DNA from: Tenodera sinensis
Lineage: Eukaryota; Arthropoda; Insecta; Mantodea; Mantidae
Length of the DNA: 64,000 nt
Reading direction: 5' to 3'
Assembly: GCA_030765045.1 (NCBI GenBank)
Contig: CM060964.1
Location: 145,733,565 to 145,797,564, forward strand
The notes under the pieces were generated by a model that searched no databases, was not told where the DNA came from, and saw only the letters and a list, made by a program, of their open reading frames with translations. The position numbers and the translations under genes were made by a program. This document shows positions 24,937 to 36,910 of this stretch, in pieces (the stretch's first letter is position 1; every line of letters begins with the position of its first letter).

Positions 24937-26469
24937 ATCCTTCTTATATGCGCAGCATAAATTTATGTATTTCATGGGTTTCTGAACTCTTTGAATTTTC
25001 ATGTGCAATACAAAGTTGGCACTGTTCTTTTTTGGGCTTGACAATGACAGGTTGTAGTCATTAAATAAAATTTGTCGAAGTTATAAGTGATAATCCCACT
25101 TTCTGGGGGATATTATATAGCTGATACTTAGGAGCAAAATATGCTCTGTATGTGGATGTGGGTGTGGGTGTATGTGTATTAGTAATATGGAAAATTACCA
25201 CTGCCACACAGCAAACTCAAGCAAGTCATTAACATCATGTGGCTTTTCTAGCAGCAAAATAGTTTTCACTGCTTTTTGCAAGTTCTCACTAATAAGTTCC
25301 TTCATATTAGGAAGTCCTATTACACAAAGTGACGTCTGTATGTAACGCATACTGAGGCTTCCAGTAGGCAGTGTTGGCATTTTGTCTCCTCTTAAAGTGG
25401 TTTATATTGTTATGAAAGAAACATGCTAGGTGTTGGCAGTATTTTGAGTTCTCTAGAGATTGTCTGTTCTCTGCATGTATTAGCACTTGTTTAAAAAGTT
25501 TAGCCTCTCTTCTTTGTAGTCTAAATATAGATGACATTTTTGGCAACATTCCCTATGCTATGTCACAGGATATAACTGAATGGTTGTAGACATAATATGA
25601 CATTCATAATTCCATTTGTGTCACCTTATTTAGAATCCCAAACACAATGCATTAAAATGCTTAGCTTCTGAACTAAGTCATGCCCTTGAGATGACCTCCA
25701 TGTATCTGCTCTGTTAACATGTAGTCCAAATAAGAGTATCCTGGAATTTATGTATGTTTTTCCAAACAGTGGGAGCTGCCTCCTAACCTAACCACATGTC
25801 CTTTCATTTTTCAATTTCCATTGAGCCCTCAGTCTGTCACTTCTTTATGCAGTGTTTGTATAAATAAATTTGCAAAATATAAATGCACATAGGAGAAAAT
25901 TAACCAAAAAGGTTACAAGTCTTGCATTCACCAAGGAAAATGTGTTGTACAGTACATGTAAAAAAGCTTTAAATAAAATGTGGACACTTCTAGCACTAAA
26001 TCTTTATCAAAGCTTAACACAAATGTATTTTAAGTGTAATCAATGCTAAAAATTATGCAACTGCACCGGATCCATGTTTCTCCATATTTAAATGGTTGCA
26101 ACATAAATACCACTCAAACATTTCTTCCACTTCATCTTCACAAAATATTGGATCACTGGCAAAAGACTTTCATGGCTCAAGTGAGATCATTTAAGAGACA
26201 TAAAGGTGAAAACCTTAGTTTCAACATACCACAGTGATGAATTTAGGGCACTGAGTGTCGAAAAATAAGCTTAGCTAGTAAAAGAAATAATCATAGCATC
26301 TACCAGAAGTAAAATAATTCATGACTTCTGACTGAGGTAGAAAAACAGGTGAAAGCATTTTCAGAAGAAACATTATTAATCATAGTTAATTAAATTCGTT
26401 AATGCATCAATATATTTCTATTAGAAAGCTTCACGCAAGTTGTAATAAAATTTTGAAAGTAAGAGAAGT
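24937..26469. other. No gene recognised; short GT microsatellite
   Basis: A (GT)-rich patch lies at 25146-25178 (tgtatgtggatgtgggtg and following). Small - strand frames at 25195-25380 and 25307-25549 overlap in different frames and resemble no family. The rest is featureless AT-rich DNA. Confidence 0.4.
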
Positions 26470-28560
26470 AACTTGCATGATCACCCCATAGCCTTAAGAT
26501 GCACTCTGTGAAAAATAATGGAAAAGATTGTAAACAATTGATTGCACTGAACTTCAGAGAAAAACTTCTTTGTAACTGAACAAAATGGATTTTGACAATA
26601 TCACTCTACATCAGACGCTCTTATAATTCTAAAATCTGAAATAAGGAACGCTTTCTTGCACTCCCAGCATATGTCAGTAATCAATCTTGACATCGAAAAG
26701 GCCTATGATAGGACCTGGAGAAAATATATACTGTATATATATTTCACAAACAAAAATTGTGACATCTGCTTGACATTTCAGGTGACCATAAAGATCCAGA
26801 ATGCAAAGATAATCATATAAAAGGAAATATGATTTCATTCATTTACTATTTTTTAGAATATAGAAAAATCAGAATTAGGGCAAATGGAATTCTATGAAAG
26901 GAAGTAATGATAGAAAATGGCATCCCTTAAGGATTGATACTAAGTGTAATGTTATTTTTAGTTGCAATAAGTGATACATCCTACATCAATCCACCTGTAA
27001 AAGACTGCCTTTTTGCAGATGATTTATCAATTTTCTGCAAAGGGAAGAACATAATCATCACCCAAGAAACTCTACACGAGACACTCAATATTCTTGAAGC
27101 CTGGTCAGCAGAGACGGGACTGGCATTTTCAAAGCATAAAACTAAATGCATTACATTTTCCAGAAACAAGAAACTCACTCTGAGCCTCAAGTTGTATATT
27201 AATGAATGCAAAATAGAAAATGTTGATGAGGCTAGAATTCTCTGCATACTATTTGACAAAAAATTAACTTTTCTTCCACATATCAAAGATTTAAGGAACA
27301 GCTGCATAAGAAGTCTGAACGTTCTGAAGTCAATAGCAGCTAAAAACTGGGGAGCTGATTATGTCTCAATTAAAACTTACAGAGCATTAATTAGATCCAA
27401 ATTAGATTATGGCTATGAAGTATATAACTCAGCAGCAACAACAACAACACAAACTTCAACACAATTCAAAACTATTGCCCTCAGAACAGCCCTTGGAGCA
27501 TACTATACAAGCCCCATCAGTAGTCTACATATGGAAGCAGAGGAACTCCCCCTAGAACTTTGAAGAATACAGTTGAGTCTAACCTATGCATCTAAAACAT
27601 CTTTTAACCCTGAAATGGCAGTATGTCCCTATATTCATGACAGCACAGAGAAAACAATGTGCACAAATACTCATAAATCACAACCATCAATGCCCTTTAA
27701 CATCAGAAAAGAATAGTATAGGAAAGATCTGAACCTCTGCCTGCCACAAATATCAAAAGTAACAGTATTGAACCTTGGCAATTGTTAATTCCTACCATCA
27801 CACACAACTTCATGCACATAACAAAACTATAACTCACAAAATTATTTATCAAAAAATGCTCAGAGGATTTCCAAGACTCTTGCCCTAATTATGATTCAAT
27901 TTATACACACGGTTCATCATCTAGGGATGGCAATGGCTGTGCTGTAGTATATCCAAATCACATAATGCTCTACAAATTACCATCATACTTCAGTATATTT
28001 TCTTGCAAATTATTTGCTATTAAAGAAGTTCTTCTAAATGTATTGCAATGTAAGGAATATATCTACTATTTAGTCTTCACCAGTTCCCTCAGTGCAGTAA
28101 AAACAAGTCAACAAGACAGATCTAGACATAACTGTCTAGTTCAAGAAATACAGATACTATACTCAAAGGCAGTCCGAACAAAAAAGGCAATAATACTAGT
28201 GTGGATACCTTCACACCTGGGAATACCAGGAAATGATCAAGCCGATTCTGCAGCTAAAGAAGCTTCAAGGCAACCCTTCAGTGACCTCACACTACCATTC
28301 CTCATCAAGATAGACTTAGACGCCCACACCAAGTTGCCACCACAAGAACGAGAATTGGCCACAGCAACATCACCCATTACTTCCAACTCTACAAGAAAGC
28401 AGCTCCTGAATGTAATACTTGTAATACTGCTCTTACCCATCAAACATATACTCACTGAATGTCCCCAGCATGTAAACTGGAGGACAACATACAAAATAAC
28501 AAATTTCAGAAGCTCTTAATGATACAAGAAATGCCACAAACCTAAAAAAACTTGCAGAAA
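26470..28560 (+). pseudogene. Decayed non-LTR retrotransposon with RT and RNase H (jockey/I-like)
   Basis: In order: HPIAL and KIMEKIVNN (26480-26540), EQNGF, VINLDIEKAYDRTWRKYI (26680), IENGIP and ILSVMLFLVAI (26910-26960), then the catalytic CLFADDLSIF (27005), and the 3' RT/thumb region to 27560. A large 209-residue frame (26934-27563) covers the catalytic part. After a gap comes RNase H (27900-28270): IYTHGSSS, CKLFAIKEV, SLSAVK and WIPSHLGIPGNDQADSAA. Three of the four RNase H acidic residues appear replaced (D to H in YTHGS, E to K in CKLF, D to S in TSSL), so this copy cannot be active. The 3' end trails into gacccagtagtcaaagcagg near 28700. Missing pieces between 27560 and 27890 point to decay in place. 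Confidence 0.75.
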
Positions 28561-31500
28561 AAATATTTATACTAAATCAATTGTAGAAAGTGAAACATAG
28601 TAATTCTAACCAGTTGTAAAATTTAGATAACACATATATTGTAAATTTACTATTTGTTATTCATGTATCACTTGTAATATAATCTTTGAAGTCGTGGTAA
28701 GACCCAGTAGTCAAAGCAGGGCCATTGCCCATAATGAGAGAATCCCTGTTTTCCTTTCCCGTTAGAAATATTTCAATAATAAATTAAGAATTATAATAAT
28801 TGTGTATTGAAGACTATGCTAATATTAACAATGCTGTAGAAGTTATCCATTATCTTATCCAAATCTCTTGGCAGTCGAAGGCTATTCAGGAAGCTACCAA
28901 AACGCAGTCAAACATGTATACATAGCACGATCCTCGGTCTCTGAAAATCATCTGCTTGCCCATGTGCGGTCACTTCGTTCCCCCTCCCCACCTTTCTCAG
29001 TAATGAATTCGAACTTTCAAGAATCATTTTTCCAGCTTAATCTTCCATGGAAATTTTGTATTACATGGAACACAATATATTTACTATAAGTAAATAAACT
29101 TTTCTATGTGTCAGAGTTTCATCACTTAACGATGGTTCATAGTTATTTTTCTAAAAAATTAAGTTAGTATGAATGGCACATTTTTTATTCAATTAACAGT
29201 TAATTTGAGAGCAAGAATGAGTCATAAATGTTTAATTACACATCAATATAGAAGCACATGACCTCAACTCCCCCCCCCCCCCCCCCCTCCCCGAGTTAAA
29301 ATTATGATGGCAGACAGAATAATATGTAATTTAAATATTCATACATTTTAAAATACACTTTTCTCAAATGGGAAGTAATTTTTTTTTCTCTTGGACACGC
29401 AAAGAGAACAGAATTTCAACCATCACATTGTGATCAGCCTTAAAACATTTCACTATTGCATAAAGCCTTCAGTAATCTCACTGTAATTACAAGTGAATAT
29501 GCAATAAGACTTTCTGCAAATGTTTATGTCATTCAATGTGAAGTAAATAGAAGAATGAGCATTTGTAATAAATAATAATTTGTACAAGAATGGCTAGAGA
29601 AGGTCATGTGATAGCAACACGTGTTTTTTAAAGTTACTTTATCTCGCTCGCCCCTATAAAATCTGGAGGCCCACCTAATGTTCAGTCCTGGCTATGGACC
29701 TGAGTCAAAGCAACTATAAATAAAGATTTAATTAAAAAAAACTAAGGTAGGAAAGAACAGGAGCAGGTGGAGGCAAAAGGATGAAAGTTTATGAAAAGCA
29801 AATAAAAATGAGAAAAATGCAGTGAAGGTTGTGCTTTTAAAATAAAGAACAGACAGATCACCTAACAACCAAAACCTATTAACTGTCTTGCCTTTCATTT
29901 CAAATGCAGGAAATCATTTTCCAAAGAAAACTGGAAGGAATTTTGCAGATCATATTTGAGGTTAGATTGATTATAAATGGCAGGACTTCATACTGATAAC
30001 TGTGGATGGTGGAATCCCTGTGAGAAGGGAGGGTGAAAGGAGAGAGCTAAAAGAAGTGTCAAGGGGATATTTCTTTGAATTGGAGGGAATCAAAACAAGA
30101 GTATGGCAGCCATTTCTGCTTAAAACTGTGTAAAGTGAAAGATTCAGTTAATGCAGGTTCCAAACATAAAGTAGAATCTGGTCTAGTGAGGCTAATAGAG
30201 GCAAACAAGAACCTTTCATTAAAACTGACCCGAGTACAACCCAACACAAAGATGTATTGTAAGATCTCACTAGTTGCGAAAGTTCACACACGCACGCACG
30301 TGCACACACATACACACACTGTATATTTTATTGATAATTAAATGTTGCACTTTTTCATTCTTATTTACCTTGAGATATGTATCATAATGCAATTCAATTT
30401 AATATTCTTCAGTTGTGAATATGTATATTTTATGCTGCCATGAGTACTACATATGCCCATTGAAGTCCAACACTTAGCCACTGAATCTACTGTGCTGCTT
30501 TATTTTTTTTAGTTCAAATTTAGTATTTTGACTTCATTCAGTTTTTCAATGTCATTTCACATTACTAATGTGAGTTACCAGTGTCACTTTACTGCTGTGA
30601 TTTAGTCTTCACTGTCAACTCGCTTTGCTCGGCATGAATGGATCGCTCACAAAGAAATTTAGTTTTGTTCACTTTATTGAATGTTAAAAATGTTTCCCTT
30701 GAGATACATATCATGATGTAATTCAATTTAAACCTTAACTGGTGAAGTGCAAAACTTGTCACACAATCGGTAAGTTGCCCTTTTATGATAGTAATGTTTA
30801 ATATTGCTTTTTAGTTTGATTTTTTATTTAACTATAGCCTCCTTGAGCATCAATTTCACATATGAGAATTTTCTTAGTTACTGTACAAAACACTTTTAAG
30901 AAATTGAAAACTTAAAAAGTTAGTAAAGGAATGTATTGTTTATTTTCATTTCCACAGGGACCATGTATACCAGTTTTCATAAACACTTATTTTCTAAGAG
31001 AGGACTAAGCACAGATTATAAAATGTGTTAGTTTTACACAATTAAGTCACTGTTGAAAAAACAATGCACACACCAAAAAATTGGTATTTTTCCCACCATT
31101 TTCTTGCGATGCACTGGCAAGTTACTCATGTTCAACACAGCTCACGCAGAGTTTACTAGTGCATTCTAAGCACACAGGTATCCTACACCTCTAACAATGT
31201 ATGAAGTTCTTTTCTTTGATGCTGGACATATACAAGTACAACAACTTCGCTGGATTTCAAGCTGCACTTTGAAGTTGTGAGTTTCTGATATTCTGGTTTA
31301 CATCTCTCTAGGAATCCTTTCATTTTGCATTCTCCTGCTTTTCTGTGGATTAATTAGCTGGGCTGCTAAGCTCTTAAGGAAATGAAATTTTGGAATATGA
31401 GAACTTTGGGGGGTAGAAATTGTGCAGGATATGTGCATTATTAGCTGAAATATCAACCAATCTGAAGAAATCAGCCTTAGGCCATCTTCTTGTTTGGTGT

Positions 31501-31600
31501 CCAGTAGAATATGAACAACATTTGTGATCAAGACTATCAACTCCCCATTTGCTTCTATTATTTCTAGTTTTCCTCATGCTGTAGAAATGCCTTTGTCAGA
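28561..31600. other. Presumed intronic DNA without recognised genes
   Basis: Holds a poly(C) tract at 29269-29287, a short CA/CG microsatellite at 30285-30325 and AT-rich sequence. A pair of related passages at about 30365-30425 and 30693-30735 (cttgagatatgtatcataatgcaattcaattta and variant) shows an internal duplication of about 50 bp. Short frames (28868-29089, 30075-30341, 31298-31540) have no motifs. Confidence 0.45.
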
Positions 31601-31936
31601 AACAATGCATTCTCTCTCTCTCTGAGTACCGTGCTCACTTTCGATGGCATACCCACTACCAACATTACTTTTCTAGTCACTTATCTTCTTACAGCCATTC
31701 GAACCCCTGTTTTTCAAACTCAGGATCATTAGGCAACATTTTAAGCAGTACTGTTCTTGACAGAAATTTTACGTAACTGGTGACGTGACGTCTGTCAGAC
31801 ACACAGGTCTGAGGCGCGATGGTTGGGCGGACCCTTCACAGTGCCCCCAAGGGTAGCCTTAGGTGCAGAGCCCGTCCACGCCACCATGTACACCCACATA
31901 GCCCTCTGAGGGCCCCTACCTGTGTTACTTCCTGTA

Positions 31937-32069
31937 ACAATGCCGTTAATAGCAATGGTGAAAAGCGTTACACTGAGAATCTAACCTTGAGGTACATCCA
32001 GGAGAATGGTGTACCTCAAGGTTAGATTCTCAGTGTAACGCTTTTCACCATTGCTATTAACGGCATTGT
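31937..32069. repeat. Perfect 60-bp inverted repeat with 13-bp spacer
   Basis: Arms 31937-31996 and 32010-32069 are exact reverse complements. Each arm, read outward from the centre, encodes a reverse-transcriptase fragment: GVPQG, a stop, then ILSVTLFTIAINGIV. The outer sequences differ completely. On the right the RT continues to a catalytic motif; on the left nothing of the RT continues. The perfect identity contrasts with the decayed state of the right-hand RT, which carries stop codons, so the duplication is recent. DNA of this type could form a hairpin. Confidence 0.9.
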
Positions 32070-32150
32070 CAGTGTTAGTAGCGGAATCCCGATGTAACTG
32101 TATGTTGACGACTTTGTGAAGAAGATGCGTGTGTTTTAAATGAAAATTAA
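31990..32150 (+). pseudogene. Reverse-transcriptase core fragment (GVPQG to YVDD)
   Basis: One frame reads ENGVPQG, stop, ILSVTLFTIAINGIVSV, then GIPM, stop, LYVDDFVKKMRVF near 32098-32140. This is the block order of jockey-like RT, with the Y-V-D-D catalytic site. Two in-frame stops occur, each replacing one residue. Only about 50 codons remain. It is a different lineage or copy from the RT at 26.9 kb, whose equivalent motif is FADD. Confidence 0.65.
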
Positions 32151-32599
32151 CATGAATAGTGTGAGAAAAAAGTTGCATTGCAGTAGTTTTGAACACTAAA
32201 TGTATCAAAATGACTGTGAAAGCAGTCTTCCCTATAGTTACAAATTAAAAATTCTACTGTTGAGTGCATTTTTGTACATGAGTAACTCCCTCCTTGGTAT
32301 TGCTCCCTTAGACAGTTCCTCAAAAAAGTAAAAACAAAACCACACAAGAAAACAGCCCTTAGAAGTACCACATATTGTATTGCTGCTTCAGCAGCCAATC
32401 ATAAATGAAGCTGTATCAAAGTTCTGGCTGACATTATGCATTCGTTGCCAAAATTTGATTTATTGATTCCCATTCTTCCAGTGTCTGATCTCTAATGCAA
32501 GTTACTGTTTGCGCTAAACAACATGCTAACTTGTGACAAAATAAGATATTATGAAAGAGGATAGATACACATATACATTAGCTGCTGTTACAGTATGAC

Positions 32600-32955
32600 T
32601 TGCACAAAATTACAGAAGAAGTGAAAATGTTTATAGAAATAATTTCATCTGTGTTTAGCAAAATTATTGAACTGGAATGTGCCATATATGCAAAGAAAAT
32701 ATTGGGATGTAATATTCTCCCAACGAATGAATGTATTCATAGCCACAACACTCGTCAGAAATCAAGTATACATGCAATAAGAGTGAATACAAAAATATAC
32801 CAGGATGGAACAGCATATTTCAGCTCCAAAATTTATAACAAACTACCAATTAATATAAAATCAGTCAAGAAAATTGAACATTTTAAATCTAACCTGACAA
32901 CATACCTACTCGATCACTGTTTCTACTCTGTAGATGAATTTTTAAACTCTTAACA
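32600..32955 (+). pseudogene. C-terminal domain fragment of a non-LTR reverse transcriptase
   Basis: An intact frame of 117 codons contains HSHNTRQKSSIHAIRVNT, AYFSSKIYNKLPINIKSVKK and FKSNLTTYLLDHCFYSVDEF. This is the 'NTR-K ... IYN-LP--IK ... FK--L--YLL ... YS--E' signature found at the end of ORF2 in several LINE clades. A related fragment sits at 44480-44730. The RT catalytic core is not attached, so the element is 5'-truncated. Its 3' end may run to the shared tail at 33061-33110. Confidence 0.65.
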
Positions 32956-33060
32956 TTGAGAAGTAGATATTTAGGTGTTATATTTTATGTATGTGTTCCA
33001 TATCATAGCAAAACTAAATCTATTGTATGATTCAAGGAATTAATAAATCTGTACTGTCTG

Positions 33061-33155
33061 TCTAGGCCCAAGTGACCTTGTTGTCGACAGGCCCTTAAAC
33101 CGCACACACTCACTATCTGTCTTATCTATCATCTATCTTATCTGTCGTTGTTGAT
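33061..33155 (+). repeat. Shared retroelement 3' tail plus TATC-rich microsatellite
   Basis: The word ttgtcgacaggcccttaaac followed by cacacactcact matches the tail of the 497-bp insert at 16028-16524 (tgtcgacgggcccttaaaca, then cactcactcac). A short tatct-rich stretch follows (33110-33150). The match identifies a common 3' end of one retroelement family present at two sites. Confidence 0.6.
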
Positions 33156-33600
33156 GATAAATGGAAATGTATGCCAAAAGTTAAATGATGTCCATAGTTA
33201 AGGCTGAGGGAAGCAATAGGGGTAAAAAATATTTCTCACAGGTAATTTTACTCCACACAGAACACAGGATCTGACTTGTACCTGCGGGTTAGAAGGCCTC
33301 ACACAATTTTAATGCTTCTGTTGACTATTGCAAAATGACAATAGTGACTAAGCCTTTCAATTGTGGATAGCCAGAAATATGCTACTGCAGGTACATTCAG
33401 GAAGAATATTGGAAGTTTTGGGACAGAACAATGTGCCAGAGTATATTTTAAATTAGTAAACTCAGTTCTGAAGACATACTTTTCAAATAAACAGTTGTAA
33501 TTGTATTACTTTTCACTTTCAGTAATTACTGCATAACTATGTAAGCTTACATCTTAATTATTATTATAACAACCATATTTGTCATTAATGGAATGCTCTG
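33156..33600. other. Intron of Gdh, no feature seen
   Basis: AT-rich sequence leading into the splice acceptor. No conserved element is recognised. Confidence 0.5.
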
Positions 33601-33617
33601 TTTCCTTTTGTTTTTAG
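33601..33617 (+). promoter_or_regulatory. Gdh splice acceptor
   Basis: A pyrimidine-rich stretch (tttccttttgttttt) ends in AG at 33616-33617, directly before the Gdh exon. It fixes the exon start and its phase. Confidence 0.9.
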
Positions 33618-33818
33618 GAATACGTTACTCTGAGGATGTCAGCCGTGATGAAGTAAAAGCCCTGTCTGCCCTGATGACGTTCAAATGTGCATGTGTGGAT
33701 GTGCCATTTGGTGGTGGTAAAGCAGGCCTTAAGCTGAATCCAAAATTGTATAGTGAGCATGAGCTAGAGAAGATCACAAGAAGATTCACCCTTGAGCTGG
33801 CCAAGAAGGGTTTCATTG
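33618..33818 (+). CDS. Gdh: Glutamate dehydrogenase, internal exon
   Basis: Mitochondrial glutamate dehydrogenase interconverts glutamate and 2-oxoglutarate plus ammonium using NAD(P). The exon of 201 bp (two bases of a Gly codon, 66 full codons, one base) encodes RYSEDVSRDEVKALSALMTF, then KCACVDVPFGGGKAGLKLNP, then YSEHELEKITRRFTLELAKK and GFI. This is the highly conserved substrate-binding part of the N-terminal domain; the Lys in the PFGGGKAG segment is a known glutamate-contacting residue in this family. Both splice junctions are phase 1 and consensus-like (AG before, GTATGT after), so this is a real exon, not a processed copy. No stop or frameshift is present. The neighbouring exons (upstream ending ...CKG, downstream starting with the PG-DVPAPDM-TGE region) were looked for by eye and not found, implying long introns on both sides. 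Confidence 0.95.
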
Positions 33819-33824
33819 GTATGT
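33819..33824 (+). promoter_or_regulatory. Gdh splice donor
   Basis: GTATGT follows the last exon base, splitting a Gly codon after its first base (phase 1), as at the 5' side of the same exon. Confidence 0.9.
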
Positions 33825-34359
33825 AATCTTAAGTCATGTTAATTGCTATTTTAGAGATGCTGGCTATCCTGTGGGTTCTATGAGTTCTGTGAGCTCTATG
33901 ATTAGATAATGCAACTCTTCTGTGGGCAATGATGGTGTTCAATGAACAACATAGAACACTTTGTTTTTTGTTAGTTAACTTTATTAAGATTTAACTCAGG
34001 ATTTGCTCTAATCAATTGTAATATGCTCTGCTTACATTCTATAGAATGTACAGAAGCGTATCCTAATGCAGCATTACTAAACAGGTTTGTTACCGAAGAA
34101 TCAGTTTGACCAGAGCTAATGCACACATGCATTACATGCTCCATGAACCTTGGGCTCATTTGAGCATCATTTCACCCATTTCATTAATTCACCATACAAT
34201 ATGGCATTATGTTGGAGGACGTTAATAAAAAAAAGAAAGAAAAAACATGAAGACATAGTGAGAAGGTATTTACTCCTTGAACTAATGAATGTACTCAAGG
34301 TCACAGTGTGTGTTGGCATCCCTGCTCCTATAACTTAAAGATGGTGAAATTATCCAAAT
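33825..34359. other. Intron of Gdh, no feature seen
   Basis: AT-rich sequence with two short chance frames (33971-34159 on the - strand, 34150-34338 on the + strand). No motif is seen. Confidence 0.45.
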
Positions 34360-35245
34360 AAGGAATTGAATGCAGTTCTCCTGGTTCAGAAAGGTGTGTG
34401 TTCATTACAAGCCAGAATGCAGCTTAATTGCAGAACAGATCCCCTTCCAATCCAGGTCTGAAATTAATGGAAATTCACAGTTCTTTGGATCCGATTAAGA
34501 GCTTTGTAGCATGCAAATGACTCGGAAATTCTCACATAAATGGTGGTTAAGAAGTAACACTGAACAGATCACAGATTGTTTCAGCTTGCATTTCTAGAGG
34601 AAAATTCCAGCTGCATCTGAATAACACAATACTCTCAGTAAAGGTGATGTTTTCTTCTAAATGTGAGTGAAAAGTAATTATCTGTCATCTATAGAAGTCT
34701 TGGTAAAATGCAAGATAAGTGATCAAACAGTTTTGCATTGTCACATGTCTTTGTCTTGATGGCCTGGATATTAAGGAGAGTCTGGGTGTATTGTGGAAGC
34801 TTGATAATACATTAAACACTACAATATAAGGTCATATTTGAATGTGTTGTGATTCTCTTTGAAAGGATGAAGTATCCTGATAGATTTAATATATTTGTAC
34901 AGGAGAATCATCCTGTCCACACAAGTCCAGCAGTTTCAAGCTGGTTGTCAGAGAGGCAGGATATCAGTTTATTGGACTGGCCTCCCTGTTCACCAGATAT
35001 GATCCCTATCAAAATAGGTTAGGCTGAGATGAAACAAAGAGTTGGACTTGTTTCCCTGAAGATGCACAAAAGAAAAAATGTGGCTTATCAGCAAAGTTTA
35101 AAATGCCAGAGATACAGCAACCACCTCTCTTCCATTTTACTGTATGAATTTTGTTATCAGTGGTCTGAAGATCAAAGGGAGTTACTTGTGCTGAGTGTTC
35201 ATATATCTGATTTTAATTTTTATTTCTCTTTGTTTTCATTTTAAA
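34360..35245 (+). pseudogene. Heavily decayed Tc1-like transposon, copy 1
   Basis: Nucleotide similarity to the copy at 39560-40620 is visible throughout: ctcctggttcag, gatcacagattgtttc, agaggaaaat, aatcatcctgtccacaca, tggcctccctgttca. Translation near 34905-35030 gives NHPVHTSPAVSSWL and LLDWPPCSPDMIP, the second and third blocks of the Tc1 DDE domain, with DNHPVHTS altered at its Asp (EN in place of DN). Many small deletions remove any continuous frame. It is more degraded than copy 2. Confidence 0.65.
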
Positions 35246-36529
35246 GAGTAGAGAAAATAGTGTTTTTAATATATTTGTTTCATTTACTGCTGTTTTTAAA
35301 GAATGTTTTAATTTGTGCCTTTTTATGTGTACATAAATAATATAAAGCTGAAATGATACATTCAAGTCTGAAAACATTAAGGTAATGGGTTAAAAAACTG
35401 GCAATGCACAGCTCCTTTTTCTCCAGGATTTATGAGTGATCATATTTATTGGCAGAGGATCTACTACATTCACCCTATCCACATTAAGGTGAAACAAGCT
35501 TCGAGTGTCCACCAAGCTCTTCAGTGGACTCATAGAATTTGGGGATGGCTGTTTTGACTCTTACGAGAAGAGGATACCTTAAAAAAATAAAAAGAACTTT
35601 AAAAAATTTAATTTTTAATTTTTTGCTTAAAGTTAATGTTCAAGGTGGATGCAATCACATTTTAATGCTTTAAGACCCTGCATCATGCCTTGGTAGTTTA
35701 AATGATTCTTGTTTGAATGCCCATAGAGCAAGGAATTGTCTCGTAACAGTCAGCCAAATATTCCAAATATCCCCTAGATTAAAAATAGTGGTATTTTTGT
35801 AATAGGGGAGTAGCCAGAATTGAAGCTATAGGTCACGTATGAAATCATAATACCAATTTTTTTGCAGGCTGGCTTCAAACAGTCTCTTAGAAAAATGTGT
35901 TGCTGGTCACACACAAAACGAAATGAGTCTTTGAATAACAGTTGGAGAAAATATCCCAGTGTCTCTAAAAGAGGGAGGGAGCAACAAAGGCAATTGTTGA
36001 GTGGAATTTAAGAAGGCACTGCTAAGCTGAAAAGACTTACATTAGGGGCCTCAAAACAAGACTTAGACTGAATTGCACAAAAATTACAGATGCTGTGAAA
36101 CTGGGTAAATTTAAGCTGAAGGAGACTAGAGACTCCATTTGATCAAGATATAAAATTACAACAAAAATCAAAAACAGGTTTTTCTCAAAAATAGCTTTCT
36201 AATGCATGCTTCTCTAGTTGATGCTTTTCTAGAACCATCTTAGGAAATGATTTGAATTTTTTTTATGCTGTGCTCATTTAGTTTTGAAACTTAGCTATTT
36301 ATGTAATTCCCCCCCCCCCCCTCCCCCCACAGAATACTGCAATAAGATCTGCAGTGGCAAATTTTTATTTCCATTAAACATTTTTTTTCTTAAATAATCA
36401 CAAGTAAAGTACACATTTCAGTTAACACATACAAAGTAATATAAACAGTGAAACTTCGTAAATGATTTGTAGAAGTATTTTAGTTGGCCTATAAACACTT
36501 TGTTTCACTTGACTTAACTTTTATCCAGA
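35246..36529. other. Intronic DNA, poly(C) tract, no gene recognised
   Basis: AT-rich except for a poly(C) run at 36309-36329 (two C blocks separated by one T). A patch at 35830-36180 (tctctaaaagagggagggagcaac and following) resembles old transposase-type DNA but no motif is readable. Confidence 0.4.
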
Positions 36530-36910
36530 TGCATTTTGATGGTTTCTCGACTGGCACTTGAAGAGGAAGAATCTGTTGTGGTTGTAACCATGCTGCTGTC
36601 TGGATTGCTGGATGTAAACTTCAGGATGTCGTAAATTCATGGTTAGGTGAACATTCTTCTTTATAATTTTTTCCCAAATTATCAGTTCAACTGTAGTATT
36701 TACATGTTTTAATAATTTGATATCCTGTTCTATGGTATGCTAAGTTGACTAAAAGTGATGGGCTATGGCTGATTTGTCAATTTGTTTAAGTTCTATGTTC
36801 CTGATGTGTTCCGTAAGTCTTGTTTTCAGTTTCTTTTTTGTTTGGCCAATGTATATATGTACATTGCGAGAGTCCATCCAGATAACTCTTTACCAAATCT
36901 TGAGTGGTGG
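36530..36910 (-). pseudogene. Penelope-like element fragment: GIY-YIG endonuclease region
   Basis: The - strand reads IYIGQTKKKLKTRLTEHIRN, IELKQIDKSAIAHHF and then, after a frame change, LLKHVNTTVELIIWEKIIKK and NVHLTMNLRHPEVYIQQSR. The Y-I-G-Q-T-K...R..EH block followed by a K-S-A-I-A-H-H segment is the typical GIY-YIG endonuclease of Penelope-like retroelements, which carry it downstream of the RT. The RT part is absent. Orientation is opposite to Gdh. Confidence 0.6.

Noticed and set aside
26934..27563. Stand-alone host gene with an RT domain
   Set aside because: Flanked by matching broken RT and RNase H pieces in the same order as a LINE ORF2; clearly a retrotransposon remnant.
31298..31577. 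Two overlapping - strand frames
   Set aside because: Overlapping different frames without motif; nothing supports coding.
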